A stretch of DNA of 64,000 nt from Euphorbia lathyris. Lineage: Eukaryota > Streptophyta > Magnoliopsida > Malpighiales > Euphorbiaceae. Below the pieces are notes generated by a model, which did not search any database, was not told the DNA's origin, and saw only the letters and a list, made by a program, of their open reading frames with translations. The first letter of the stretch is position 1. The number at the start of each line of letters is the position of its first letter. Where the stretch lies: positions 24,197,001 through 24,261,000 of the forward strand of contig NC_088913.1 in NCBI RefSeq assembly GCF_963576675.1. Direction: 5' to 3'. Below are positions 10,529-21,199 of the stretch, piece by piece. A program made the position numbers and the translations under genes.

Positions 10529-10573
10529 GGTTTATTGTTTTTTTTGGTAGGCAAAGGAAAGAGGTTTATTGTT
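10529..10573 (-). mobile_element. Minimal LINE-tail insertion with target-site duplication
   Basis: A 23-bp insert (10540-10562: six T then GGTAGGCAAAGGAAAGA) lies between two perfect copies of GGTTTATTGTT (10529-10539, 10563-10573). The 17 non-T bases equal the 3' terminus of the LINE at 29032. This is what extreme 5' truncation during target-primed reverse transcription gives. The mirror site at about 3270 is uninterrupted. Confidence 0.85.
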
Positions 10574-11279
10574 CCTTTTAGTTCTATAAAGTTCATTTAC
10601 CATAAATTTTGATTTTTTATATAAAAAAATTCCTAAAATTTAATTTAATGAGCTTTAAATTTAAATAAATTAAACAATTCCTCCTCGTTAACGAAATTTA
10701 CAAAATCTCAGTCACACATGTATCCGTGTCTGTCACACACATATTATTAAAATTAAGCTATTTTTTCTATGCATTCTAATTTGATAAAATATTTTCTTTA
10801 ATATAAAATTAGAAATTAATAAATTTATTCAAAAGAGTATGGACAAAAATTTCCATAAAAAGATTAGACGTATAATTTTTAAAATACGATAACTAGTTGG
10901 TCATTTGTCACCCATGTATTATTCTATCACGGTTACACATGTATTATTAAAAATTAAGTAAAACTAAATTTTTCTTTGCATTCTAATTTAATAAAATATT
11001 TTCTTTAATATAAAATTAGAGATTAATATATTTAATCAAACTAAGAGTATGGACAAAAACTTCCATAAAAAGATTAGACATATAATTTTTAAAATACGAT
11101 AACTAGTTGGTTAGTTTTTACACATGTATTATTCTATCACGATTACATATATATTATTAAAATTAAGTAAAACTAAACTTTTCTTTCCATTCTAATTTGA
11201 TAAAATATTTTCTCTAATATAAAATTAGATATTAATAAATCTAATATTCAGTTTTTCATCTTCATTTTCTTGAATAATA

Positions 11280-13037
11280 ATGGCTAGTGATCAAGTACTT
11301 CATATATTTTTCTTCTCTTTCATGTCTCATGGCCATACCATACCAACTGTAGACACGGCCAAGTTATTTGCATCTCGAGGTATAAAGACAATCATTATCA
11401 CCATTCTTTCAGTGCACCTTCAATCTCCAAATTAATCGAAAGGAGCAAGAATCTCGGTTTCCAAATCGATATTCGAATCTTTAAATTCCCTTCCGCAGAG
11501 GTTGGATTGCCCGAAGGTTGCAAAAACATGGATTTTGTTATGTCAAATAGCGGAGAAATGTATAACAAATTTAGACTTGCAATAACTTTGCTTTAAGAAC
11601 AGCTTGAGGAGTTACTTCAAGAATGTTTCCCGCATGCTTTAGTTGCAGACATGTTCTTTCCTCGGGCTACTGCTGTAACGACCCGGTCCGGAGTGGGTGG
11701 CACCGGGGTAGAAGGTCTGAGCAAGGAGCGGCCCTAAAGAGTGGCAATAGGGACAGAAATGCACTGAATCCCATATCAGAAATGACGAGAGAGTGACTAG
11801 GGCTTATTAATAAGGTGTGAATCCAATACATGTACATGCGTTTTAAAGTCGTGAGGTCCAAGGTGTTGGATTTGGGCCAAAACGGACAATATGTACATGG
11901 TATTTGGTAGGATGTTACAATTGGTAGGATGTTACAATATGTGGTTCAGGGACGAACCAGGTGGAAGCTGGTGGGCCTGTAACGATCTGGTTCGAAGTGG
12001 ATAGTGCATGGGTAGAAGGCTTGAGCAAGGAGTAGCCCTAACTGATGGCGATTGGGATATGAATGAATTGAATCCCACATCAAAAGTGGAGAGAGAGTGA
12101 CCAGGGCTTATTAGTAATATGTGAATCCAATACATGTAGACACGTTTTAAAGCCGTGAGGCCCAATGTGTTGGATTTGGGCCAAAGCGGACAATATCTAC
12201 ATGGTATTTGGTAGGATGTTACAACTGTTACATCGACTAAGTTTGAGATTCTAAGGCTTGTGTTTCATGGCACTAGCTTCTTTGCTATGTGTGCTATCAA
12301 ATGTATAAGGATGTATCAACCACACATGAATGTTTCATCAAAGTTTGATGAACCTTTTCTCATCCCAACTCTTCTTGGCGAGATCAGGCTTACAAGAAAT
12401 CAACTTACCGATCAATTGAGGCAAGATTGGACAAATTTAAGGCAAGATCGGGCCGAAACCCTAGTTACCAAGGCATCTTTAGGGTTATTGTCAACAACTT
12501 TTATGAGCTCGAACCGGACCGTGCTGATTTTTACCGAAAAGAATCGGGGAGAAGAACCTGACATATAGGCCCCTTTTCGTTATGCAATAGAGTTGTTAAA
12601 GATAAAGCACATAAAGGAAAGAAGCATCGATCAACGAACAATGTTTGAAATGACTAGAGTCCAGGAAACCCGATTCTATCGTTTACATATGCTTTGAAAT
12701 TGTAATGGATTTGATTTGGGTGCCGAGAAAAGAAGAGTGAAGGTGAAGGCAAATGTAAAGAAGAGGAATGGCTCCCTAGAGGATTCGAGGACCGAATGGA
12801 AGGGAAGGGATTGATAATAAGAGGATGGGTGTCGCAAGTGTTAATACTTGAACATGAGGTGATAAGGGGATTTGTGACTCATTACGGATAGAACTCAATG
12901 CTTGAATGTATAACAGCAAGGAAACCAATGGTAACATGACATATTGCTGCTGAACAATTCTATAATGAGAAATTGGTTACTAATGTTTTGAAGACTGGGA
13001 TTGATGTTGAAGTCAAAGAATGAGTTAGATTTTATGG
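11280..13037 (+). pseudogene. UGT73 pseudogene, copy 4
   Basis: The ATG at 11280 gives MASDQVLHIFF and a retained GHTIPTVD His motif. The frame breaks near the IITI codons and is interrupted by a complete TRIM (11674-12223). The middle part resumes with the FGIPRLVFHGTS-equivalent and the LLGEIRLTRNQLTDQLRQD segment. The PSPG region (12827-12960) has in-frame stops, including GGATAG at HCGWN. It ends after RFYG at the copia junction. It mirrors copy 1 but keeps the middle part that copy 1 lost. Confidence 0.85.
11674..12223 (-). mobile_element. Complete TRIM retrotransposon in UGT copy 4
   Basis: Two 246-bp LTRs (11674-11919 and 11978-12223), each TGTAACG... to ...GGATGTTACA, flank a 58-bp interior that includes a 17-bp duplication (ATTGGTAGGATGTTACA). 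The target-site duplication is ACTGC/ACTGT (11669-11673, 12224-12228). The full-length UGT at 18.59 kb gives the empty site (TACTGCTGCTGCC). There is no protein, so movement would rely on other retrotransposons. Confidence 0.9.
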
Positions 13038-13353
13038 ATATGAGCAGCAGAAGGAGGAACGGTGGATGTCGGATAATAGGAATTAGACATCGATAAATTG
13101 ATTGGTTCGAATGATGCGGAAGTAGAGAATACTGATACCATGTTAAATGTGTGATAGATACATGGTGAATATATTGTAGGGATATATGCATAATGGAAAT
13201 AGAAAGAGAAGTATAAGAATATAATGAGTTCCTTAATTAGGGTTAGACCTGAAGCCTTCTATTTATAGTAATAAATACATGAGTTAGTGTAAGATTAGGA
13301 ATACACAATACATGTTATGGAAAATTATAAACACTAAAACATTATCTCTAACA
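13038..13353 (-). mobile_element. Copia LTR and gag start (right arm)
   Basis: Mirror of 742-1067: LTR 13141-13353, primer-binding site at 13132-13140 (CTGATACCA on +), gag start reading leftward into UGT copy 4. Its TATA box (CTATTTATAG on +, near 13260) would drive antisense transcription of the pseudogene. Confidence 0.75.
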
Positions 13354-13762
13354 CAAAAACCTCACCAACAAGCAGTTGGTATCAAGCGAATTAAAATCAA
13401 GCCTAAGCCTTCATAGAGGAATTCTACTAGATTAATTAGTGAATATGTTATAATAAATAATCAAATAATATATATTTATATAGAAAGGATACATAATATA
13501 TGATTATGGTAAGATTGAAATTAGAATTAAATTTGGAATTAAATTCTAACTAATTAGTTATTATATTTAATGGTTAAGGTAATAATTAATTAAGGTAATA
13601 TAAATATAAATATAAATACCAATATGGTTAAGGTAAGATTGAATTACAATATTTAAGTTAGAATTAAATCCTAATTAAATCATTTTTGGAAAAAAGGGGA
13701 AGATAATGTTTAATTGAAATTAAAAATTCTATTCCCTCCCCCTTAACCTAGCAGCCCCGTGT

Positions 13763-15088
13763 ATTTCTTTAAAGACTTTTGTGTCTTTTTGACTCATGGT
13801 ATTTAAGAGAAAATTACGGTTGCGAATTTCAGAAGCAACATTTGCATATGGATATTTTTCCCTACACAAAAGAAAAATCAAACACCCTTGTTTCAATTAG
13901 AAATGTGTTAGCACACAATTGGATTTAGCTGTTCTTTCGCATCTGAAATTGTAGAGAGTGTTCGCCTTACAGCTCCTCGTCTCGATTCAGATAATTTCTG
14001 TTTACGATACTCAATCCGAATAAAGAAGATACGCTAGTGTAAAAATGGTCTACGGCAACAATGTTTTTGCCTATTGGAGTTTCTAGAATAGTTTCCAATA
14101 ACCAACGACGCCACTGCCTAGTGTTGGTTGTAAAACTGACACAAAAGGTAGGAGCTTTGGCACGGTTCTCAAACCAACTTTTGCCAATAAGGCGTCACCA
14201 TTGACCTCTTTTTTACCAGTGGTAAACAATTTTTTTAACCTTTTATTACATGCTTGGATCTGAAACATCGTTTTTAGTCACTTAGAAAATATTTTCGCCG
14301 TGATTTTATTCACTTTAAAATCCATAAGTGGTATCAGAGCATACTTACATGCTAATAATCAGATCAAAACTGTTTTGGATCGATTGGATTTTGTGTTTTA
14401 CATATTAACTAATTATACACCCATGCTTTTATTTGGTTTCATCGTTATTATGTACATGCCTAGAATTTTACAGAATAAAACTGTAATTAATATATAAGTA
14501 TTAAAATTTAATATAATAAGTTTTGACGTAGCTCGCTGAGCAGCTTGGGGTAGCTCACCGAGCTACTCTATTTTTTTTTGCAGCATTTCCTAGTTTGACT
14601 CCTCGCTGAATGCTCATCATCGAACTGGTTGTGTAGCTCACCGAGTTACTTATGTAGCTTGACGAGCTACTGTCTTATTTTTGTCCTTTTTGCTTCACTT
14701 CTTGTCTGATTGTACTTGGAATGACTCAAAACACCTATCAAATTAATATGAGGCAAAAGACCATATAAACCAGAGTATTAAGGCTAACAAAACATATAAA
14801 TAGGGCTAATACGCTACTCTAGACCCTATAAACCATAGTATTAAGATTTAATTTATGTATCATTTTTTTAACTATTGGGCCCTCCATCCCATGGGCGCTA
14901 GGCAGGCACCCTCCTGCCCATTACAAGGACGACCCTGGTGCTTCATCTTATAAGTATAGAATATATCTTACAATTTTTTCAAAATGTTCCAATCTTTTCC
15001 AATTTATTCTAAAAGTGTAGAGATAGATGGACTAAAGGACTTAATTGGAAAAAATTGAATAACAGTTTCAATTTTAATGTGCTAGTGC
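13763..15088. other. Retroelement debris with a primer-binding site and short palindromes
   Basis: No gene. TGGTATCAGAGC at 14329-14340 is a copia/gypsy primer-binding site, so the DNA to its left (about 13.8-14.33 kb) is probably a degraded LTR and interior. At 14525-14672 four imperfect palindromes of the form GTAGCTCaccGAGCTAC occur. The rest is AT-rich. Confidence 0.45.
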
Positions 15089-15754
15089 TAGGGATGCAAG
15101 TGGGGCGGGGATTCACCGTCCCCATCGGTGATTGTCCCAACGGGGACGTGGAATCACCGATACGAATCCCCATAGGACGGGCGATGGGGATAATTTTATC
15201 CCTCATGACGTGGATGGGCCGGGGATGAGGAATGGTATCCCCGCACCGTGGGGATCCCCGACCCGCCCCTTAATCCCCGATGGGGAATTCCTGACGGATC
15301 CCCAATTATTCCCCATTATAATTAAAATTATACTTTAAATATTATAGCTTATAACATTTAATTTAAATTAAATAGACTTATTTTGAAATAAAAAATTAAA
15401 TGGGATAAATAAAATATTAGCCAAGGACTAAATGGATATTTTTCATAACCTAAAATAAACTAAAGACATAATATATATGTCATTCTTTCGAACAAAAACT
15501 AAAATTAGAAGGGAGAAGAGAAAAAAAATATATACTGATTTTTTTAAAATATAAATGGTAATCTCCCGTGGATGTGGATGTGGAATAGGAAAAAAGTATT
15601 TTTAAACGGGGACGGGGATTTCCAACGGGATGGGGATGGGGGACAAATCTTTCCCCGTCTAACTCACGGGGATGGGGACATGGAATCCCCGACTAGTCGA
15701 GGATGGGAATGGAAAATGCATTCCCCGTCCCGTCCCGCCCCGTTTACATACCTA
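15089..15754. mobile_element. GC-rich hAT-type MITE
   Basis: The ends are TAGGGATGCAAGTGGGGCGG and the complement of TAGGTATGTAAACGGGGCGG, flanked by GCTAGTGC/GCTAGTAC (15081-15088, 15755-15762), an 8-bp duplication with one change. Both ends are full of CCCCGTC/GGGGATGGGG repeats and the middle is AT-rich. There is no transposase. A second, 3'-truncated member starts at 30628. Confidence 0.88.
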
Positions 15755-16139
15755 GCTAGTACTGCATCTTATAAGCATAAAATAGATGTTAATGTTAGAA
15801 AATTAGAATTATTATATTTATTTTATAAACTATATATATATATATATATATTTGGTTTTATTTGATATTTTAGATAAAGTAAAATTATAGCATTATTTTT
15901 TTAAATTTACTTTTTCATTGTGAAGAAATGAACAAAAACATCTCCAAAAACCTCAATGCATTAAGCCAGAATAATTTCTATCTCCAATTCCATTAAGCAT
16001 GACTGCGAGAATTCTCCTCCATTTCATTTTGATGGAAAATTTCATTTCGTCTCAAGCTTTAATGGAACATTTAGTGACATAATTCCGTGTCAAATTTGTC
16101 ACAAAAATAATTCCCTCCAACATTTCGTTACAATTCTAC
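15755..16139. other. AT-rich intergenic stretch
   Basis: Contains an (AT)n run at about 15833-15850 and, from 15.95 kb on, sequence that probably belongs to the copia LTR whose end is at 16.27 kb. No gene is visible. Confidence 0.35.
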
Positions 16140-16400
16140 AATTTTCTAGTAGTGGCATACTGTCGAACCACGTAAATCTCCATGTAATTATTGTTCTCTT
16201 TATTTTGTTTTCATTGTATCTATCTAAAATTAAATATTTTGTTCTGCTGTGGGATTTTCTCTAATAAATTGGTACCAGAGTCAATTAATATTTTTTTGGA
16301 TCTAGTGGATTGTACAAGATGCTACTAGACGAATTACCTATCATGTTAACAAAGAAGAAGAATCAAGAATCAGAGAAAAAAAGTTGTAACTACCATTCAA
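16140..16400 (+). mobile_element. Copia LTR end, primer-binding site and gag relic
   Basis: The sequence 'gaaccacgtaaatctccatg' to 'ctaataaattggtaccagag' matches the LTR end and primer-binding site of the copia relic at 20.2-20.4 kb. The following 'gatgctactagacgaatta' equals its gag segment. All frames are broken. Confidence 0.55.
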
Positions 16401-17052
16401 TTATACTTATTGACCGAGGTCTTACGAGAAGTCATCCATATGAAATATCGTCTTCACATGTTTAATATTGCAGCATGTACATCCCTAAACTCATACTTTA
16501 AAAATATTAATCTTCAATTCTATTATTAAATCACAAAAATATATAAAAAAATTTAGAAGCAACTGATATGCAATTAGCCTAGAATAAGAAACAAAATATC
16601 TGTTTTTATAATGTTGTCTAAAATTGATTAAATTTGCCCTTGTTAGAAATACAATTGCTCCTAACGGTGAATGTTAAAGGCTTTTTAGACACTATTCTTA
16701 TATGTATTAAATTTGTATTTATGAAATGAGTTAATAGTAAACAATGTATTCGATAAAAAAGCATTGCGTATTTTCTTTACATTTAAAATAATATTTTTAT
16801 AGTTAAATAAGTTTTTTTTATACTTTTTGTATTGCAGCATCAATTAAATATAATAAAAACCGAGTTTACTATTAAAAATGTAAGTTTTAAATATAAGTGA
16901 AGTAAATAATAGTTTATTAATTTAATTTTACGTTAAAGTGTGATTTGCCTAACTATGTGAACTCGCGGAGCCGCCCTATAAGGTCTTCCAATTTGGAGAT
17001 TCCAATATAGTGCAATGCAGATAGTGTATGAACGGAAAACGTAATGCATTTA

Positions 17053-17865
17053 GGGTCTGTTTGGTACGTTGTAATGCAATATAATGTTGTAATCAATGTT
17101 GTAATGTAATCAAAAGTGTAATGTAATATAATGGAATAATGATTCCATTAATATGCTTGGTTGACAAATTTTAATAAAATTGATAAAGTCCAATTATCAT
17201 TACACTGTGTATGTTTATTTAGTTAAATGCAATTTCTATGTTTTTTTGCATTTTTTCGTATTTTCTTTCGTTTTTAATATTTTTCCGTTTTTTTCGTGTT
17301 TTCATATTTTTCTCGTTTTTCCGTTGTTTTACTCATTGTTTTCTCATTTTTTGTGTATTCATGTTTTTTCGCCCTTTTTCCTTTTTCCGTTGTTTTTCTC
17401 GTTTTTGCTCTTTTCCATTTTTTCTCAGTTTTCGTGTTTTTTCTCTTTTTTTCGCATTTTCATATTTTTTTCTCGTTTTCATTTTTTTTCCGTTTTTTTA
17501 TTTTCATATTTTTTCGTTTTTTTCCTGTTTTCGGTTATTTCACGTTTTTCTCTTTTTCGCATTTTTATGTTTTCATGTTGTTTTCATATTTCACCATTAG
17601 TAATAAAAATATAAAGGTTAATTCCAACAGAGATTCATACCTATTTTATTTGTGATGGCCATTACATAAAAAAAAAAAAGGGCGGCCCGGTCGCACTACG
17701 CGTCCCCGCTGAGCGATGGCCATTACATAGATTTGAAAAAAAAAAAACCGATATATACGTGATTCCATTACGACAAAAATAATTTGACTAACCAAACATG
17801 ATAATGCGTCTCCATTATAATCGACATTCCATTACAACGCCGATTATAACGTACCAAACGGGACC
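17053..17865. mobile_element. PIF/Harbinger-like element in the UGT promoter
   Basis: The ends are GGGTCTGTTTGGTACGTT and the complement of GGTCCCGTTTGGTACGTT, with TTA on both sides (17050-17052, 17866-17868). UGT copy 2 gives the empty site. The interior has a ~350-bp pyrimidine-only-like tract (17236-17590) of TTTTTC/TTTTTCG/TCTCG units and a truncated SINE. There is no transposase; 813 bp. Confidence 0.8.
17669..17715 (-). mobile_element. Severely 5'-truncated Au-type SINE
   Basis: Eleven A (on +) followed by GGGCGGCCCGGTCGCACTAC and GCGTCCCCGCTGAGCG is the reverse complement of the 3' end of the Au-like SINE at 22498-22668. A perfect 14-bp duplication ATGGCCATTACATA flanks it (17655-17668, 17716-17729). 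Only about 36 bp of body entered. Confidence 0.92.
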
Positions 17866-18212
17866 TTAATGTATTATAAATGAAAATTCAACATTACTAA
17901 ACATTTAAGTAAATAAATGTCAGCGTACCATAAAAAAAAGGAAATCCTTCCAAAATTATTCAAATTAAAAAAAGGAAGATGATTGCTAATTTTTCTCTTG
18001 TTTCACTTATATTTTTGCTTCCTTATTAGTTCTAATAAAGTGCATTTACCATAAATTTTGAACTTTTTTTTCCATAAAAAATTTCCTAAATTTTAATTTA
18101 ATGAGCTTTAAATTTAAATAAATTAAAATTTTGATATTTGACAATCCCAGAGAAACAATCCCTCCTTCATTAACTAAATTAACGAAAATCCCTTGCATTT
18201 TCTTGAAAGATA

Positions 18213-18272
18213 ATGGCTGATGGTGATCAAGAACTTGGTATCTTTTTCTTCCCCTTCATGGCTCATGGCTAA
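18213..18272 (+). CDS. Ancestral UGT start, now a 19-codon overlapping upstream ORF
   Basis: This ATG is the one used in the pseudogene copies (MADGDQ...). It reads MADGDQELGIFFFPFMAHG and then meets TAA, because 26 bp are missing after ATGG compared with copies 1-4. It overlaps the long UGT frame, which uses the ATG seven bases later in another frame. If ribosomes start here the UGT is not made unless scanning is leaky. Confidence 0.7.
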   Translation: MADGDQELGIFFFPFMAHG

Positions 18273-19644
18273 GTTATTTGCATCTCGAGGCGTAAAGACA
18301 ACCATTATCACCACTCCTGTCAATGCACCTTCAATCTCCAAATCAATCGAAAGGAGCAAGAATCTCCGTTTCCAAATATACATTCGAATCCTGAAATTCC
18401 CTACTGCAGAGGCCGGATTGCCCCAAGGCTGTGAGCACATGGATTTTGTTATGTCAAATGGCGGAGAAATGTATAGTGAATTTAGATTTGCAATAACTTT
18501 GCTCCAAGAACAGCTTGAGGAGTTACTTCAAGAATGCCGCCCACATGCTTTAGTTGCAGACATGTGCTTTCCTTGGGCTACTGCTGCTGCCGCTAAGTTT
18601 GGGATTCCAAGGCTTGTGTTTCATGGCACTAGCTCCTTTGCTCTATGTGCTACCAAATGCGTAAAGCTGTATGGACCACCCAAGAATCTGAAAGATTCTG
18701 ATAAACCTTTTCTCATCCCGACTCTTCCTGGCAAGATCAGGCTTACAAGAAACCAACTTGCCGATCGATTGAGGCAAGATCGGGCAGATTTGGGGCAAGA
18801 TCAGGCTGAAACCCCGGTTACCAAGGCCGGAGTGAAGAGCTTTGGGGTTATTGTCAACAGTTTTTACGAGCTGGAACCGGACTACGCTGATTTTTACAGG
18901 AAAGAATCGGGGAGAAGAACTTGGCATATAGGGCCCCTTTCGTTATGCAATAGAGCTGTTGAAGATAAAGCGCATAGAGGAAAAGAAGCATCGATCAACG
19001 AACACGAATGTTTGAAATGGCTCGAGTCCAGGAAACCCGATTCTGTTGTGTACATATGCTTTGGAACCGTAACAAATTTCACTGTTAAACAGCTGAAGGA
19101 AATTGCAGCAGCTCTTGAGGCTTCAGGGCAGCAGTTTATTTGGGTGGTGACGCGAGAAAAGAAGGGCGAGGGCAAGGGCGAAGATGAGGAATGGCTGCCT
19201 GGAGGATTCAATGAGCGAATGGAAGGGAAGGGATTGATAATAAGAGGATGGGCGCCGCAAGTGTTGATACTTGAACATGAGGCCATCAGGGGATTTGTGA
19301 CTCATTGCGGATGGAACTCAATGCTTGAACGTATAACAGCGGGGAAACCAATGGTGACATGGCCTGTTGCGGCTGAACAATTTTATAATGAGAAATTGGT
19401 TACTCATGTTTTGAAGATTGGGATTGATGTTGGAGTTAAACATTGGGTTAGATTTTATGGAGATGAGGTCAAAAGTGAAGCTATAGAGAAGGGTATCAGA
19501 GGAATAATGGAGGGTGATGAGGCTGAGGAAATGAGGAACAGAGCTAGAAAGTTAGGAATGATGGCAAGAGAAGCAGTTGAAATTGGTGGATCTTCTTACT
19601 CTGACTTGGATGCTTTGCTTGATCAGCTTAAAATGTTGGTCTAA
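18220..19644 (+). CDS. UGT73-type UDP-glycosyltransferase, full frame but N-terminus altered
   Basis: The 474-residue frame is single-exon, as is common in this family. UGT73 enzymes transfer sugar, usually glucose, from UDP-sugar to phenolics or terpenoids in the cytosol. A 44-residue PSPG box (344-387) runs from WAPQVLILEH to the final Q that favours UDP-glucose, with HCGWNS inside; M and R replace the usual T and G/A of the following T-L-E-G. The catalytic Asp candidate is D114 (LVADMCFPW). The first ~15 residues (MVIKNLVSFSSPS) come from a shifted frame: a 26-bp loss between two ATGG repeats removed the GH-x-x-P segment with the catalytic His. The rest from MAKLFASRG onward is unbroken, so the lesion is recent or the protein has a non-catalytic role. 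It lacks the TRIM found in copies 1-4. Confidence 0.85.
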   Translation: MVIKNLVSFSSPSWLMAKLFASRGVKTTIITTPVNAPSISKSIERSKNLRFQIYIRILKFPTAEAGLPQGCEHMDFVMSNGGEMYSEFRFAITLLQEQLEELLQECRPHALVADMCFPWATAAAAKFGIPRLVFHGTSSFALCATKCVKLYGPPKNLKDSDKPFLIPTLPGKIRLTRNQLADRLRQDRADLGQDQAETPVTKAGVKSFGVIVNSFYELEPDYADFYRKESGRRTWHIGPLSLCNRAVEDKAHRGKEASINEHECLKWLESRKPDSVVYICFGTVTNFTVKQLKEIAAALEASGQQFIWVVTREKKGEGKGEDEEWLPGGFNERMEGKGLIIRGWAPQVLILEHEAIRGFVTHCGWNSMLERITAGKPMVTWPVAAEQFYNEKLVTHVLKIGIDVGVKHWVRFYGDEVKSEAIEKGIRGIMEGDEAEEMRNRARKLGMMAREAVEIGGSSYSDLDALLDQLKMLV

Positions 19645-20056
19645 TTATGATTCTGATTTATTTACTTTTTGTTTAAATTTAGTGAAATAAATTTATGTGA
19701 TTTGATCAATATAATCTATGTCTAGAGAATTTTTATTCCATCTAAGTAAAACCAAGTCTTAATATGTATACTGAATACATATACATTATGATGGTGTGAA
19801 TAATTTAAATTGTTAATCAAATTTTGTTAGTAGTCGTTTTACTGTTGTTACGGTTAATTGTTTGCTGTTATTGCCGATAGATACTAGATATTAGTCGATT
19901 CTGTTTGGAAATTTTACCAAACACATTTTATCTGACGTTTAGACTTGAAAGGTAAAAAGTAGTTCCGAAAAATGGAACCAAAGCATTAAGGCAATTAACA
20001 ACTTAATATTTACATTACTTTATATGGCCATATGCAATTAGCAACTTAATTGCTAT
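19645..20056. other. UGT 3' flank
   Basis: AT-rich DNA with 'aataaattt' and 'aatataatct' phrases 40-70 bases after the stop that could serve polyadenylation. Nothing else is recognisable. Confidence 0.35.
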
Positions 20057-20660
20057 TTGAGAGAAATTCCCTTTAGAGAATTGTGAGGTTTTGAGTGTAT
20101 TGGTGTTAGGGGGGTTTTAGTGTTATTTTCTCCATTTTTGTACCACTTTCGGTTCTCGAGTAGAATAATTTTCCTTCTCCTTTGCTCGTGGAGTAGCACA
20201 CTTTTGAACTATGTAAATTTCTATGTCATTTATTTTATTGTTCTCGTTCTCATTGGCTCGTGGAGTTGGCACACTTCCGAACCACGTAAATCTCTATGTT
20301 ATTTATTTTATTGATTTCTTTATTTTGTTGTTATTTTATCTATCCAAAATTAATATTGTGTTCTACTATGAGATTCACCCTAACAAATTGGTATCTGAGT
20401 CAATGGCGATAATAAAATCTGATATCGAAAAGTATGATCGTACTATCAGCTTTGACACATGGAATGTCAAGATGAAATCTATTTTGACATAGAGCGGACT
20501 ATAAGGTGCTACTAGACGACTTACCTGCCATGGTACATAACAAAGAAGAAGAAATAAGAATTGAAGGAAAAAGTTTTGTTGTCATTCAATTATGGTTGTC
20601 GAAGGAGACCAAAAATTTATGAGTGAAACTTGAGTCTTTCTATATGTTCAAAAACCTCAC
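20057..20660 (+). mobile_element. Copia LTR end, primer-binding site and broken gag
   Basis: An LTR ends at 20385 (...CACCCTAACA), followed by a primer-binding site (TGGTATCTGAGTC, 20389-20401) and a gag start at 20403 reading MAIIKSDIEKYDRTISFDTW, then a TAG. Further gag codons follow in other frames (GATRRLTCH and so on). Within the LTR a ~75-bp block ('ggctcgtggagt...' to 'tttattttattg') is repeated at 20180-20325. The left end of the LTR is uncertain. Confidence 0.6.
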
Positions 20661-20900
20661 GAAGACATTAATCAAATTGAAATGAAGCTTAGATCAAAGC
20701 CCATCATGAGAGAATTTGCTAGATTAATTAGTGTATATATTTTAATAGTTAAAACATATATTTATGGTAAGAATAAAATTAGAATTTAATTAAATTAGTG
20801 TATATATTTATATAGAAAGATATATAAATATATGATTATGGTAAGAATAAAATTAGAATTTAATTAAATTCTAACTAATTAGTTATTATATTTTAAGTCC
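20661..20900. repeat. UGT 3'-flank homology block
   Basis: The 'gctagattaattagtgtatat' to 'aattagttattatatttt' stretch is shared with 13425-13565 and, inverted, 535-670. It shows that the UGT duplication unit reaches this far downstream and that the copia fragments lie inside it. One ~60-bp sub-block is itself repeated in tandem here (20720-20880). Confidence 0.55.
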
Positions 20901-21199
20901 TAATAATTCCCTATTTTGCGGTTGGCAACTATCATTTTGAGGCATTAATTAAATTTTAGTTAACGTAATATTAGAAAGTGTAAAATTTATTAATTTTTAC
21001 GTTACATTTATGACTGAAAATGAATAAAGTTTAGTGGCTTTAGGTGTAATTTACCCATTATTCATATATTGAGTTAGAAATTGTCCCTAGGCCAAAATCA
21101 TCTATCCAGGAACCCGATAACCCAATACCCAACCAAATTGGAAAAGGAAATCGCTTTTTTTTTTTTTTTTTTTTTCTTCTCTCACTCATTTTCCCCACT

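Larger units (their letters stand above)
7490..13762. repeat. Right arm of the ~13.4-kb imperfect palindrome
   Basis: Reverse-complement match of 313-5170. It is longer because of a hAT element (8152-9198) and a ~120-bp insertion near 7817-7935 that starts with AAGGGGAGGAATTATG, a phrase resembling a polypurine tract joined to an LTR. UGT copies 3 and 4 in this arm point rightward, away from the centre. Confidence 0.85.
16780..18212 (+). promoter_or_regulatory. UGT upstream region, shared with pseudogene copies
   Basis: 16780-17052 is a reverse-complement match of 5355-5760 and 17866-18212 matches the flanks upstream of copies 0, 1 and 2, so this is ancestral UGT promoter DNA. The 'aaatacattaaatgcattac' of copy 2 (about 5351-5370) is the uninterrupted form of the site that here holds the Harbinger-like element. 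The ~200-bp tandem repeats of the pseudogene promoters are absent. No confident TATA box is seen; the last 60 bases before the ATG are pyrimidine-rich ('aatccctccttc'). Confidence 0.6.

Noticed and set aside
17180..17655. Three overlapping open frames of 119-144 codons
   Set aside because: They are by-products of the pyrimidine tract (almost only F, S, L, V); all three frames are open at once, which indicates low complexity rather than a gene.
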